Source of the DNA: Hyalangium versicolor
GTDB lineage: Bacteria > Myxococcota > Myxococcia > Myxococcales > Myxococcaceae
Assembly: GCF_020103695.1 (NCBI RefSeq)
Contig: NZ_JAHXBF010000003.1
Location: forward strand, 1-64,000
Direction of reading: 5' to 3'
Length of the DNA: 64,000 bases
Each line of letters starts with the position of its first letter. Within the stretch, counting starts at the first letter, position 1. The position numbers and the translations under genes are program-made. Below, in pieces: positions 52,501 through 60,352 of the stretch. The notes beneath the pieces were generated by a model. It worked only from the letters and a program-made list of their open reading frames with translations, was not told the DNA's origin and made no database searches.

Positions 52501-53140
52501 CCTGCTGCGCCGTCATCGCCGGCTTGGTGGCGACCTTCGGCTGGGCCCACGCCTCGGTGCCCAGGAGGATGAGGTTTCCGTGGCTGATCACGGCGGCCAC
52601 TCGCGCATCTCGCACGGGCACGCCATTGAGCTGCTGCGGAATGTGGACCTGCCACAGCGTCTCCGTCACCTGCGTCACGCGCGGCTCGCCCAGCTGCAGC
52701 GGATCCACGCCGATGGCCGCCGCGTTCTCCGCGATGAACTTGACGATCAGGTCGCCCACTACCGCCTCGTTCACCTGGCTCACCGCGCGCCCGAGCTGCT
52801 GGCGCATGCTGTTGAGCGTCACGGTGTTGCCCACGCCGTCGCCCGGGATGAGCGGAATCACGCCCTGGATGGCGGTGGCCGTGCCCGTACGCGGATCCAC
52901 GTAGACATGGAAGTCCTTGCCGTTGCGCTTGAAGAAGTCATTCCACGCGCTGGTGCCCAGCGTGGACAGCTGCGGCTGTACCTCCTCCAGCGGCGTGTTG
53001 GTGATGGGGAGAGAGAGCTCCGGCTTGAAGAAGGCCTTGCTCGACAAGGGGCTCGGAGTGGGGCGGGGGGGGACGATCGCGTGGCTCGCCGCGGAACACA
53101 ACAACGCGAGACAGCCGATCAACTTCGCGACATGGCGCAT
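49547..53140 (-). CDS. Large secreted zinc metalloprotease with FN3-like repeats
   Basis: The 1197-residue precursor has a signal peptide (start MRHVAKLIGCLALLC, AGGAGA upstream; the frame to 53179 is rejected). The propeptide resembles FTP/PepSY-type chaperone regions of thermolysin-like and fungalysin proteases. The catalytic part has H-E-W-G-H (about 478-482) and, downstream, S-E-G-Y-A-D-I with the third ligand Glu. Many Cys residues suggest disulfides. Three fibronectin III-like or related domains follow (about 720-1020), two with almost the same core (D-V-Q-V-A-T-D-S-A-F), and a C-terminal beta domain ends the protein. It should act outside the cell, digesting prey or matrix. GT39-like gene upstream is 192 bases away. 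Confidence 0.88.
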   Translation of the reverse strand: MRHVAKLIGCLALLCSAASHAIVPPRPTPSPLSSKAFFKPELSLPITNTPLEEVQPQLSTLGTSAWNDFFKRNGKDFHVYVDPRTGTATAIQGVIPLIPGDGVGNTVTLNSMRQQLGRAVSQVNEAVVGDLIVKFIAENAAAIGVDPLQLGEPRVTQVTETLWQVHIPQQLNGVPVRDARVAAVISHGNLILLGTEAWAQPKVATKPAMTAQQAMASAGDYLGLLETPGELWKEPTLEIAPMARADVQQGQTFIGTFGQGYTHALVWTYGFQRPGENERWKVTVDAETNEVLAIEDDNHYLDATVTGGVYPSTNVEVCASNETCGTLQPNTPMPWANTGFAAPNNFTDGAGIYSYTSGTATTTLAGKYVKIADSCGAVSFSSATGSMDLGGVNGNHDCVTAGGGAGNTSAARSSFYELNKLKEQARGWLPNNTWLQGQLTSNVNINSTCNAFWNGSTVNFYKSGGGCRNTGEIGAVFDHEWGHGMDNFDSNGTLSNSSEGYADIAAIYRLQTSCVGYGFFQTSNPGCGQTPDGTGYNSNEAQTGAAHCDLKCSGVRDADWDQHADHTPDTPQNHVCPRCSSGTGPCSRQVHCAAAPARQAAWDFVARDLRAAPFNYDSNTAFIVANKVFYQGSGNIGAWHSCDCTAGTSNGCGATNGYMSWLAADDDNGNLNDGTPHMTAIYAAFNRHNIACSTPAPVNSGCASAPAEAPAATATAGDGQVSLNWTTSSNATQYWVMKTEGFAGCNFGKAKVATVTGTSYTDGEVANGRQYCYSIVAAGSNAACYSNASSCVCATPTCAAPTTPSLSSPASGATGVDFAAVLAWNDVTGALYDVQVATDSAFTNVVASASGLTASTWTVTPTLNPTSTYYWRVRSANTCGGTSAWSSSSTFATRGCIALGSPILASPINGATGVSASAALDWSDVTGASAYEVQVATDSAFTNVVASASTLATSAWTVSPALNPNTTYYWRALGKDTCGAGGSSATFSFTTANICTPQLAAFHSTLKVPACTAACGCDTGATAIKGRGTLSGGNETNRPNTLGAACADGNSGTYQTDESLEQITIKSTDEGILAPGKQVKVDVKVWCYSSTDKLDLYYATNPTAATPTWTALATGLSCPSTRGFYTFTQTFTLSGTTTGQQAIRGNFRFSTSAGSCTTGGYDDRDDLVFTVSSPLARRSSGKATPVKALTQGRRTER
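50294..50641. repeat. 51-base direct repeat inside the metalloprotease gene
   Basis: Bases 50294-50344 and 50591-50641 are identical over 51 bases, and their starts are 297 bases (99 codons) apart. They encode the conserved core of two successive FN3-like domains. Identity of third codon positions across both copies points to recent duplication or gene conversion. Confidence 0.75.
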
Positions 53141-53332
53141 ACGGTACGGTTCTCCTGATGAGGGAACGCGGGACTGCATGGGGGTGTGGATTTCCCCTAG
53201 TCCTGGCAGCGCGGAGTTGGCGACTGAAGGGAGAACTGCCGCCAGAACCTGATTCGGGGGCAGTCTCTCTAAACCAGAAACATTAGTCAGACAAGGACTA
53301 CGCGTACGAGCTGCAATTGCTTGAAGTCATGC

Positions 53333-54835
53333 TCAAGTTTTCGGCCAGATCTGTACCCAATCGTCTTGGATGAGTTTGCCGCCCGTCCTGTCCGTAGTGC
53401 CGCTGGCGGAGAAGGCGCGGGGCTCGCGCATGGCGAGCGCTCCGGCCTCGAGCCAGAACAGGAGCAGGGCCACCGTGGCGAGCGCGGGGAGCCTGCCGGT
53501 GAGGGAGGGGCGGCGGGAGGCGAGCGCCTTCGCGGGCAGGAGCAGCAGTGGGAGCAGGGCCGGGAAGATGGCCAGCAGTCCGCGCGCATAGCCGAAGAAG
53601 GCGAGGGTGATGAGCAGGCGGTGCAGCACCACGAGCGTGAGCAGGCTGAAGGCTCGGTAGGGCTTGCGCAGGGAGAGCGCGGCTCCGGCCAGGAGCAACA
53701 GGGTGAGAGGCCATGAGAGCCAGGAGCTCTCGGGCACGAAGACATCCACGGGAGGCCGGGCCCCGCGCAGCCCCGAGGGGAAGTCCGAGGCTCCGAGCCC
53801 CAGGCTCAGCCCATCCAGCCATCGCCTCAGCTTGGAGAGCAGCAGGTTCACCGCGTCGCCGGGGTGTTCGCTCATCCATCCCAGGCCTTCGGCATAGCCA
53901 TGGATGAGCAGATGCCGCTGGGCCGGGTTGGCCACGTCGAGGTTGCCATTGGCCCCGAGCTGGGTGACGGCATCCGGCGTGAAGCCTCCCGTCGCCCGGG
54001 CGTTGTTGGCCATGGCGAAGTTGATGGGCCCGTAGACGGTGACCAGGGTCAGCTCGGGGAGCGGCTCGAGGTCCGGGTTGCGAGCGTTGATCTCCTGGAG
54101 CACGCGCGCGTTGCGCAGGCTCCACGGCACGAGCACTGCCAGGCATATCGCTACTGCCAGGGCCCAGCGGACGAGCTGGGGCTTCCAGGGCACCTGGGGA
54201 TCCCTGTCGAAGGCGATGTACGCGAGGAGGAAGGGCCAGAGATAGAGGTGCTCGGCCCTCGTCAGTGAGCCCAGTCCCATGATGATGCCCAGCAGCACCG
54301 CGGCCCACCATGCAAGGCCTCGGGTGGATTGGAGCACCAGCCAGCACGTGGCCGAGAGGAAGAGGGCGTAGAGCACCTCATTGCTATACGTGGTGGAGAG
54401 CAGCAGCCAGCCGAAGCTGGCCGAGAAGAGCCCCGCGGCGAGGAGGCTCCAGCCTGTTCCGAGCACCCGTCTCCACCACACCCATGTCAATGCCACTGTG
54501 GCCGAGTTCAACACGGCCAGGCTCAGCTTGTAGGGGAACGCGCTGCCCTGAGGCTCTCCCAGCACCTGGTACAGCAGCCCGAGGAACCAGGGGAACAGGG
54601 GAGGGTGGTACGGGAGCGTGGCCTGCGCCGGCCTGTCCCTCACCCAGTCCAGGGCGTAGGTGTGGAAGAAGCGGGTGTCTCCATAGAAGAAGATGGAGAA
54701 GGGCCAATCCCGGTCCGGCGAGCCCAGCAGGTACAGCAGCCGGAGCAGGAAGCTGAGCAGGAACGTCACGGAGACGCCCAGCGCCACGGGGTGCCGCGTG
54801 CAGAACTGTCTTGTGTTGAGGAGGAGCCGACGCAT
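53333..54835 (-). CDS. GT39-like membrane glycosyltransferase
   Basis: The 500-residue protein has about ten membrane helices and the PMT/ArnT-type (GT39) layout: an Asp-rich first periplasmic loop (Y-G-D-T-R-F-F-H), Y-H-P-P-L-F-P-W-F-L, and T-R-A-E-H-L-Y. Such enzymes transfer sugars from lipid-linked donors to proteins or lipids on the outer side of the inner membrane. ATG 54835 follows GGAGG; the frame to 54985 lacks a good start. The acceptor is unknown. It is transcribed toward the metalloprotease gene but 192 bases apart, and diverges from the VAO-type oxidase. Confidence 0.75.
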   Translation of the reverse strand: MRRLLLNTRQFCTRHPVALGVSVTFLLSFLLRLLYLLGSPDRDWPFSIFFYGDTRFFHTYALDWVRDRPAQATLPYHPPLFPWFLGLLYQVLGEPQGSAFPYKLSLAVLNSATVALTWVWWRRVLGTGWSLLAAGLFSASFGWLLLSTTYSNEVLYALFLSATCWLVLQSTRGLAWWAAVLLGIIMGLGSLTRAEHLYLWPFLLAYIAFDRDPQVPWKPQLVRWALAVAICLAVLVPWSLRNARVLQEINARNPDLEPLPELTLVTVYGPINFAMANNARATGGFTPDAVTQLGANGNLDVANPAQRHLLIHGYAEGLGWMSEHPGDAVNLLLSKLRRWLDGLSLGLGASDFPSGLRGARPPVDVFVPESSWLSWPLTLLLLAGAALSLRKPYRAFSLLTLVVLHRLLITLAFFGYARGLLAIFPALLPLLLLPAKALASRRPSLTGRLPALATVALLLFWLEAGALAMREPRAFSASGTTDRTGGKLIQDDWVQIWPKT

Positions 54836-54850
54836 GGGAGGCCTCCGCAC

Positions 54851-54856
54851 CTTATA
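54851..54856 (-). promoter_or_regulatory. Candidate -10 box for the GT39-like gene
   Basis: On the minus strand TATAAG is preceded by TGCA, similar to an extended -10 element, in the 70-base gap between divergent genes. Transcription would start very near the GGAGG that precedes the ATG. No good -35 is visible. Confidence 0.35.
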
Positions 54857-54905
54857 TGCAAGTGTCCTGGAGGGATCTCCCATCCGAATCTCTCGGGGGA
54901 TCAGG

Positions 54906-56426
54906 ATGGGCTCTACCATGCCCAACCCCTCCGAGCCCTTCTTCTCCGCTGTCCGTGCACGCCTCGGTCCCGACGCCGTGGACACGGCTCCCGAGACCCT
55001 GGCGCGCTATGGAGCGAACATGTTGCCCTGCGGCGCCCTGCCTCCGGCCGGCGTCGTGTTTCCGGGCTCGACCGAGGACGTGCAAGCCATTGTCCGCATG
55101 GCCAACGAGCATGGTGTGCCTCTCTGGCCGACCAGCACCGGTGAGAACCGCGGGCTCGGCCTCAAGTCTCCGGTGCAGCCGGGACAGGTGGTGGTGGATC
55201 TGGGGCGGCGCATGAACCGCATCGTCGAGATCGACGAGACGCTCGCCTATGCCGTGGTGGAGCCTGGTGTCACCTATGCGCAGCTCCATGAGGAACTGGG
55301 CCGCCGCGGCCACAAGCTGATGTTGGATACCACCTCCGGTCCTCCGGACGGAGGCATTCTCGGCAACACGCTCGACAAGGGCGCCGGGTACACGCCGTAC
55401 TTCGATCACTTCGGCATGAGCTGTGGCTTCGAGGTCGTCCTTCCTACCGGTGAAGTCTTGCGCACCTCCGATGGCGCTCTGCCAGGGTCGAAGACGCAAT
55501 ATCTCTCCAAGTATGGCTATGGCCCGTTCCTCGATGGGCTCTTCATCCAGTCGAACCTGGGCATCGTCACGCGGCTGGGCGTGTGGCTGATGCCTCGGCC
55601 GCCCGTGAGCCGCGCCTTCTTCTTCACCTTCCCGGAGGATGAGGATCTCGCCGAGATTGTCGAGCTGGTCCGCCCCCTCAAGCTCAACAACCTGGTGCCC
55701 ACCCTCATCAAGGTCACTTCGGACGTCTATGCGTTCGGAACCGAGGAGGCCTATCCCTTCGAGCGGACCGGCGGCCGGACTCCGCTGCCCCTCGAACTGC
55801 GCAAGGAGCTGCGGGAGAAGCACGGATTGGGGGCGTGGCTCGTCTCCGGAGCCTTCTATGGACCTTCGGAGGAGGCCGTGCAGCCGCTCATCGAGCGGGT
55901 GAAGGCGCACTTCCTCCGCTCGGGCAAGGCCCGGTACATCTCCCACGCCGAGGGCGAGCAGAGCCGGGTGTTGAAGATCCACCTCGACACGTTCAGTGGC
56001 CAGCCCACTCGGGACGAATTGGGGCTGCTCCAGTGGAGGCCTGGGAGCGGCGCCACCTGGTTCCTACCGGCCTCGCCGATGGTGGGGCGCATCGCCAACG
56101 AGCAGCAGGCCCTGTCCCGGCGCATCCTCGCCGAGCATGGCTTCGAGTTCGTGATCGAGTACGTGTGCGGCCCGCGCATGGCCCGAGCGCTGCACATCCT
56201 CCTCTATAACCGCCAGGACTCCGAGGAGCGCGAGCGCGCCGGGCGCTGCTTCCGAGCCCTGCTGCAGGCCTACGCCGAGGCCGGCTTCATGGTGGCTCGG
56301 GCGCCGCTCGACATGCAGCAGGAGGCCATGGCGAAACTCCAAGGCGTCCCCGAGGTGCTCTCGCGCATCAAGCACGCCCTGGACCCGGAGCACATCCTGG
56401 CTCCGGGCAAGTACGGCGTCTCCTGA
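54906..56426 (+). CDS. FAD-dependent oxidase of the VAO/4-cresol dehydrogenase type
   Basis: The 506-residue protein has the PCMH FAD-binding domain (about 40-240: G-A-N-M-L-P-C-G, W-P-T-S-T-G-E-N-R-G-L-G, V-E-P-G-V-T-Y-A-Q-L, G-P-P-D-G-G-I-L-G-N-T-L-D-K-G) and the C-terminal cap of vanillyl-alcohol oxidase or 4-cresol dehydrogenase. These flavoenzymes oxidise para-alkyl phenols and alcohols, using oxygen or a cytochrome. No signal peptide is seen, so it is probably cytoplasmic. ATG 54906 follows GGGGATCAGG; ATG 54918 is an alternative. It stands alone, divergent from the GT39-like gene. The substrate is unknown. Confidence 0.8.
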   Translation: MGSTMPNPSEPFFSAVRARLGPDAVDTAPETLARYGANMLPCGALPPAGVVFPGSTEDVQAIVRMANEHGVPLWPTSTGENRGLGLKSPVQPGQVVVDLGRRMNRIVEIDETLAYAVVEPGVTYAQLHEELGRRGHKLMLDTTSGPPDGGILGNTLDKGAGYTPYFDHFGMSCGFEVVLPTGEVLRTSDGALPGSKTQYLSKYGYGPFLDGLFIQSNLGIVTRLGVWLMPRPPVSRAFFFTFPEDEDLAEIVELVRPLKLNNLVPTLIKVTSDVYAFGTEEAYPFERTGGRTPLPLELRKELREKHGLGAWLVSGAFYGPSEEAVQPLIERVKAHFLRSGKARYISHAEGEQSRVLKIHLDTFSGQPTRDELGLLQWRPGSGATWFLPASPMVGRIANEQQALSRRILAEHGFEFVIEYVCGPRMARALHILLYNRQDSEERERAGRCFRALLQAYAEAGFMVARAPLDMQQEAMAKLQGVPEVLSRIKHALDPEHILAPGKYGVS

Positions 56427-56579
56427 CGGGCAGAGCCCTTCTCGGTGGAGTGTCTACCCGCTCACCTACCGGGCAGGTAGCCAGGAGCTGTGACCTACGG
56501 CCAGCGGCAAGGGCCGGAGTCTGGATAGTACACAACCCATTCAGTAGTGTGGTATCTGCACGACCTGTTACCACCCATC

Positions 56580-56597
56580 CGGAGGAGGACTCCTCCG
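56580..56597. promoter_or_regulatory. Perfect palindrome upstream of the ATL gene
   Basis: CGGAGGAG-GA-CTCCTCCG is an 8-base inverted repeat with a two-base centre, 18 bases upstream of ATG 56615. It could be an operator, or its purine arm could mask or mimic a ribosome site. Confidence 0.4.
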
Positions 56598-56614
56598 TAT
56601 CGACAGGAGCTGTC

Positions 56615-57019
56615 ATGCCCCCCACTGACGAGCGGGACTACTTCGAGCGCATCTACAAGGTCGTGAACCACATCCCCCGAGGCAAGGTGGCCACCTACGG
56701 AGACGTCGCCGCCATCGTGGGCGATGGCTGTGACGGGCGCATCGTCGGCCATGCGTTGGGCGCTCTGGGCCCGCGCTCGGTGCAAGTGGCCTGGCAGCGC
56801 GTCATCGGCCGCAACGGGAAGATCACCACCTCCGGTCTGCACCAACCCGACAAGCTGGCTGCGGAGAGCGTCGAGTTCGATGAGCGCGGCTATGTGGTCA
56901 TGAGCCGGTGCCACTGGGAGGGTCCCAGCGAGGAGTGGGTCCTGGCCAACGGCTTCCAGATGCTCCCCAAGGGCGGGGCCACCGAAGACGTCCCCGACAA
57001 CCAGCTCCGCTTGTTCTGA
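56615..57019 (+). CDS. Alkyltransferase-like (ATL) DNA-binding protein
   Basis: The 134-residue protein has the C-terminal fold of O6-alkylguanine-DNA alkyltransferases: I-P-R-G-K-V-A-T-Y-G-D-V-A-A (helix-turn-helix), V-G-H-A-L-G-A-L, then W-Q-R-V-I-G-R-N-G. MGMT has P-C-H-R here and ATL proteins P-W-H-R; this one reads A-W-Q-R, so the active Cys is absent and the usual His is Gln. ATL proteins bind alkylated guanine and recruit nucleotide excision repair. The start at 56615 has AGGAG upstream; the longer frame to 56450 is not used. It is 48 bases upstream of the LOG gene and could be co-transcribed with it. Confidence 0.8.
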   Translation: MPPTDERDYFERIYKVVNHIPRGKVATYGDVAAIVGDGCDGRIVGHALGALGPRSVQVAWQRVIGRNGKITTSGLHQPDKLAAESVEFDERGYVVMSRCHWEGPSEEWVLANGFQMLPKGGATEDVPDNQLRLF

Positions 57020-57066
57020 GGCGGAAAGCCGAGAGGCCTCGAGGCGACTCGTGGGATTCTCGGTGC

Positions 57067-58230
57067 ATGACCGAGATTGAAACCCTCGAGGCCTTCGAGC
57101 GGCATCTGCGCAGCGGAGCCTCCCTGCGCGGCGTGGTCCTCCAAGGTCTCGATCTGCGTGGCTTCTCCCGGGAGCTCGCCTCTGTCGTGTTGGCGGGCTC
57201 CGTCTTCCTGGGGTGCCAGCTCGAACAGGAGTCCTTGCAGGCCGCGCTCTCGCAGGGCGCCATGGTCTTCCCGCCCTTCCTGGGGCTGCCCTATCTGCCG
57301 TACCGGAGCAGCCTCTACACTCCCGAAGAGCTCTACGCCGAGTTCGATCCGGCCAGACCCGAGAGCTACGCCCTGACGCTGGATGCGCGCATCTATGCGC
57401 ACTGGAATGCCCAGGGGCGCGCTCACCCCCCCGCGATCCTGGAGGCGCTGGCACAGCGGCTCCACGATCACGCCATCACCGATGCGATGGAGGAGCTCCT
57501 GGCGGGGCAGGGTAAGCCGCGCAAGGTGGTGGCCATCATGGGCGGGCACTCCCTGCTCCGAGGGCAGCCGGCCTATCGAGACGTGGCCCTGCTCGCGCGG
57601 GAGCTGACCCGGCGTGGGTTCTTCATGGTGAGCGGTGGTGGACCTGGGGCCATGGAGGCCACCCACCTGGGCGCGTGGTTCGCTCGTCGCAGCGAGGCGG
57701 AGCTGGACGCGGCGCTGGCCGTTCTCGCCAAGGCCCCGAGCTACAAGGATCGCGAGTGGCTCTCGCGCGCCTTCGAGGTGCGGGCCGCGTTTCCGCTGAG
57801 CGCGGAGGAACGCACGGCCTGTGACAGCCTGGGCATCCCCACCTTCCACTATGGCCACGAGCCGCCCAACGCCTTCTCCCTCCACGTCGCCAAGTACTTC
57901 GCCAACAGCGTCCGGGAGGAGGGCCTGCTCACGATTGCCACGGGTGGCATCGTCTACTCGCCCGGGAGCGCGGGTACCATCCAGGAGATCTTCCAGGACG
58001 CCTGCCAGAACCACTACAACACCGTGGGCGTGGTCAGCCCGATGATCTTCCTGGGGCGGGAGTTCTGGACGCGCACCCGCCCCATCTATCCCCTGCTGGA
58101 GCAGCTCGCTCAGGGGCAGGAGTATGCTCGCTATCTGAGGATCACCGACTCGCTGGAGGAGATCGTCCAGGCCCTGGAGGAGTACGGCCGGGCCGTAGGC
58201 GCCAGCCATCTCCCTCGCCCGGTGTTGTAG
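57067..58230 (+). CDS. LOG-family nucleotide-processing protein (PpnN-like)
   Basis: The 387-residue protein has the Rossmann-like LOG fold. The phosphate-binding motif is S-G-G-G-P-G-A-M-E-A-T (about 194) and the second motif S-P-G-S-A-G-T-I-Q-E (about 297) corresponds to P-G-G-x-G-T-x-x-E, with Gly to Ser. The 140 residues before the fold have no clear match; PpnN of E. coli also has an N-terminal extension. Such enzymes split nucleoside monophosphates into base and ribose-5-phosphate. ATG 57067 is the best start. Together with DeoD downstream it suggests purine salvage or stress control of nucleotide pools. It is the middle of a same-direction row with the ATL gene and DeoD. Confidence 0.75.
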   Translation: MTEIETLEAFERHLRSGASLRGVVLQGLDLRGFSRELASVVLAGSVFLGCQLEQESLQAALSQGAMVFPPFLGLPYLPYRSSLYTPEELYAEFDPARPESYALTLDARIYAHWNAQGRAHPPAILEALAQRLHDHAITDAMEELLAGQGKPRKVVAIMGGHSLLRGQPAYRDVALLARELTRRGFFMVSGGGPGAMEATHLGAWFARRSEAELDAALAVLAKAPSYKDREWLSRAFEVRAAFPLSAEERTACDSLGIPTFHYGHEPPNAFSLHVAKYFANSVREEGLLTIATGGIVYSPGSAGTIQEIFQDACQNHYNTVGVVSPMIFLGREFWTRTRPIYPLLEQLAQGQEYARYLRITDSLEEIVQALEEYGRAVGASHLPRPVL

Positions 58231-58254
58231 CTCGCAGCCTGTCACCAGCGGGGG

Positions 58255-58270
58255 AGTCCGAGTCCGGACT
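58255..58270. terminator. Small hairpin before deoD
   Basis: AGTCCG and CGGACT form a 6-bp stem with a four-base loop, 25 bases after the LOG stop. It may end or slow transcription before deoD. No T run follows; weak call. Confidence 0.3.
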
Positions 58271-58344
58271 GTGACCCTGAGCGGAGCTGCCGTGGCTTCA
58301 AGTGCGTGCCCATCGGGTACCAGTGAGAGGTATGGTCCGCCGCC

Positions 58345-59070
58345 ATGCCAACTCCTCACATCTCGGCCGCGCCGGGAGACTTCGCTGATGTGGTGCTGAT
58401 GCCCGGCGATCCGCTCCGGGCCCGCTACATCGCCGAGCGCTTCTTGCAGGACGCCCGTCAGGTCACCGCGGTGCGCAACATGTACGGCTACACGGGCACC
58501 GTCCAGGGCAAGCGGATCTCGGTGATGGGTCATGGGATGGGCATTCCGTCTCTGTCCATCTACGCCACCGAGCTGATCAAGGACTACGGCGCGAAGGTGC
58601 TCATTCGCGTCGGGAGCTGTGGGGCCATCCGGAAGGATGTGGCCATGCGCAGCGTGATCGTCGCGACCGGAGCGGGTACGGACTCGAAGGTCAACCGCAT
58701 GAGGCTGCTGGACCACGACTTCGCGGCCGTGGCGGACTTCACCCTGGCCCGTCGAGCCGTCGAGTCAGCCGAGCGGCGTGGCAAGGCGGTGCGCGTGGGC
58801 TCCGTCTTCTCCACGGATTTCTTCTACCACCCGCAGCTGCAGCTCTGGGATGTGGTCGAGCGCATGGGCATGCTGGCCGTGGAGATGGAGGTCGCGGGCC
58901 TCTATGGCGTGGCCGCCGAGTTCGGGGCTCGCGCGCTGAGCTTGCTCACCGTGTCGGATCACATCCGGCTGGGGCTGAGCCTGTCTCCCGAGGAGCGCCA
59001 ACTGACGTTCGACGAGATGATCGAGATCGCGATGGATGTTGCCGTCGCCGAGGCTGGCTCCAGCGCCTGA
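58345..59070 (+). CDS. deoD: Purine nucleoside phosphorylase, DeoD type
   Basis: The 241-residue protein is a trimer- or hexamer-type PNP of the NP-I family: M-P-G-D-P-L-R-A at the start, [24 protein letters not shown] for the nucleoside site, and T-V-S-D-H. It reversibly splits purine (deoxy)nucleosides with phosphate, feeding salvage. Full length. The start follows a 114-base gap from LOG. It converges on the broken nucleotidyltransferase gene with only four bases between stops. Confidence 0.92.
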   Translation: MPTPHISAAPGDFADVVLMPGDPLRARYIAERFLQDARQVTAVRNMYGYTGTVQGKRISVMGHGMGIPSLSIYATELIKDYGAKVLIRVGSCGAIRKDVAMRSVIVATGAGTDSKVNRMRLLDHDFAAVADFTLARRAVESAERRGKAVRVGSVFSTDFFYHPQLQLWDVVERMGMLAVEMEVAGLYGVAAEFGARALSLLTVSDHIRLGLSLSPEERQLTFDEMIEIAMDVAVAEAGSSA

Positions 59071-59074
59071 GCGA

Positions 59075-60352
59075 TCACTCGGGTTCTTGAGCAGCCGTGT
59101 CGCTCGTGGAGTACTCGGGAGCGGTGGGGGCCTCGCGTCCCCACGGGCCCGGCTCCTGGCGCACCCAGCGCCGGGCGAGTTCTTCTCCCGCGCGGCGCAG
59201 CAGCCGGTCGGCCCGGGCATAGTCTGGGTGCTCCGGCAGGGGGCTCTTGTCTCGGGCTGACTCGAGTTCGGGAGCCAAGGCCTCCGCGTCCCGGAGCACC
59301 TCTTCCAGGGCGACACGGCCGTGCTTGATGTCGAGCAGCCGATCGCGCAGGGCTCCCGTGGCCTCGAAGACCGGGGCGCCATCGCGAAGCCAGCCCGTGG
59401 CCAGGGCGATGAGCCGGAGCAGGTTGTAGGCGTTCTTGGGACGCAACTCGCGGGCGTCGGGGGGCCTTCTGCCTCCACTGCGCGCGTAGCGGGTGAGCGC
59501 CGCGAAGTCGTTGGCCTCGATGAGCCCCTGGTCCGATAGCGAGCGATAGAGCTGTTTGATGTACGTCTTGGCCGCGAGGATGCCGTCTTCCACCGTGGGG
59601 GCCTGGCGCGGCGAGTGCTTCGCCAGCCTGCGGGCCACCTCGTCCAGGTCCGGCGCGGGCTCCTCGCAGAGCCAGTCGAGGACGAGGTCACGGTGTTCGG
59701 CCAGGCGCTGTGAGCTGGACAGCTTGTGGAGCTGGCTCAGGGCGTAGCGGCCGAAGCTGCCGAAGATGTTGCGGGACACGAAGGCTTCGCGCTCGGCCAG
59801 CAGCCACTCGCCCAGGACGTCCTTGGAACGGACGGAGGGGACGAAGAGCAGCTCCAGGGTGTTGGGATCCGCGCGGAGTGCCTGGTCGATGGCCTTGCGG
59901 TACTCTCAGTAGGTGCTGCTGCCATCGGCGCTGACGAGATCCCTCGGAATCTCGCCCAGTCCCCAGGTCCAGGGGAGCGGCAGGGCGAAGACACCCCGCA
60001 GGTCCGTATCCGAGCCCTCGTGGGCGAGCCCCCAGGCCCGTGAACCCACGGTGGCTTCGATCACCGCGCACTGGTGGAGTGCATCCCAGGCGGCGGCACG
60101 GCGCAGGGCGAACTGCACCTGGCCGGGCTTGCGAGGCACGAGCTCTTCGCGCGCATACCAGAGTTCGCCCACGCCAGGGATCTGCACGTCCAGGCCGCCG
60201 TCTCGGGCGCGAACGACGCGGCCCACCATGCCCTGGGGGACGCGGCGCTCTCCGGAGACGCGCGCGACACGGGTGATGATCTCCGTCCCATGGGGTAGGG
60301 GGACGGAGAGGGGATCGACGCTCTCGAGGCCCTTGATGCGGTGCTGGCTCAT
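59075..60352 (-). pseudogene. Predicted nucleotidyltransferase gene interrupted by one in-frame TGA
   Basis: From ATG 60352 the frame reads a nucleotidyltransferase of the DNA polymerase beta type, with G-S-R-A-W-G-L-A-H-E-G-S-D-T-D-L-R-G (catalytic Asp pair), then stops at a TGA (59906-59908) in the context S-S-T-Y-stop-E-Y-R-K-A. The same frame continues without further stop to 59075, and the continuing protein (A-L-R-A-D-P-N-T-L-E-L-L-F-V-P) is the rest of the same family. A single G to A change of TGG (Trp) would explain it. The ATG overlaps the beta-helix gene stop by four bases. It may be a nonsense mutation, a sequencing error, or much less likely recoding. Confidence 0.8.
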
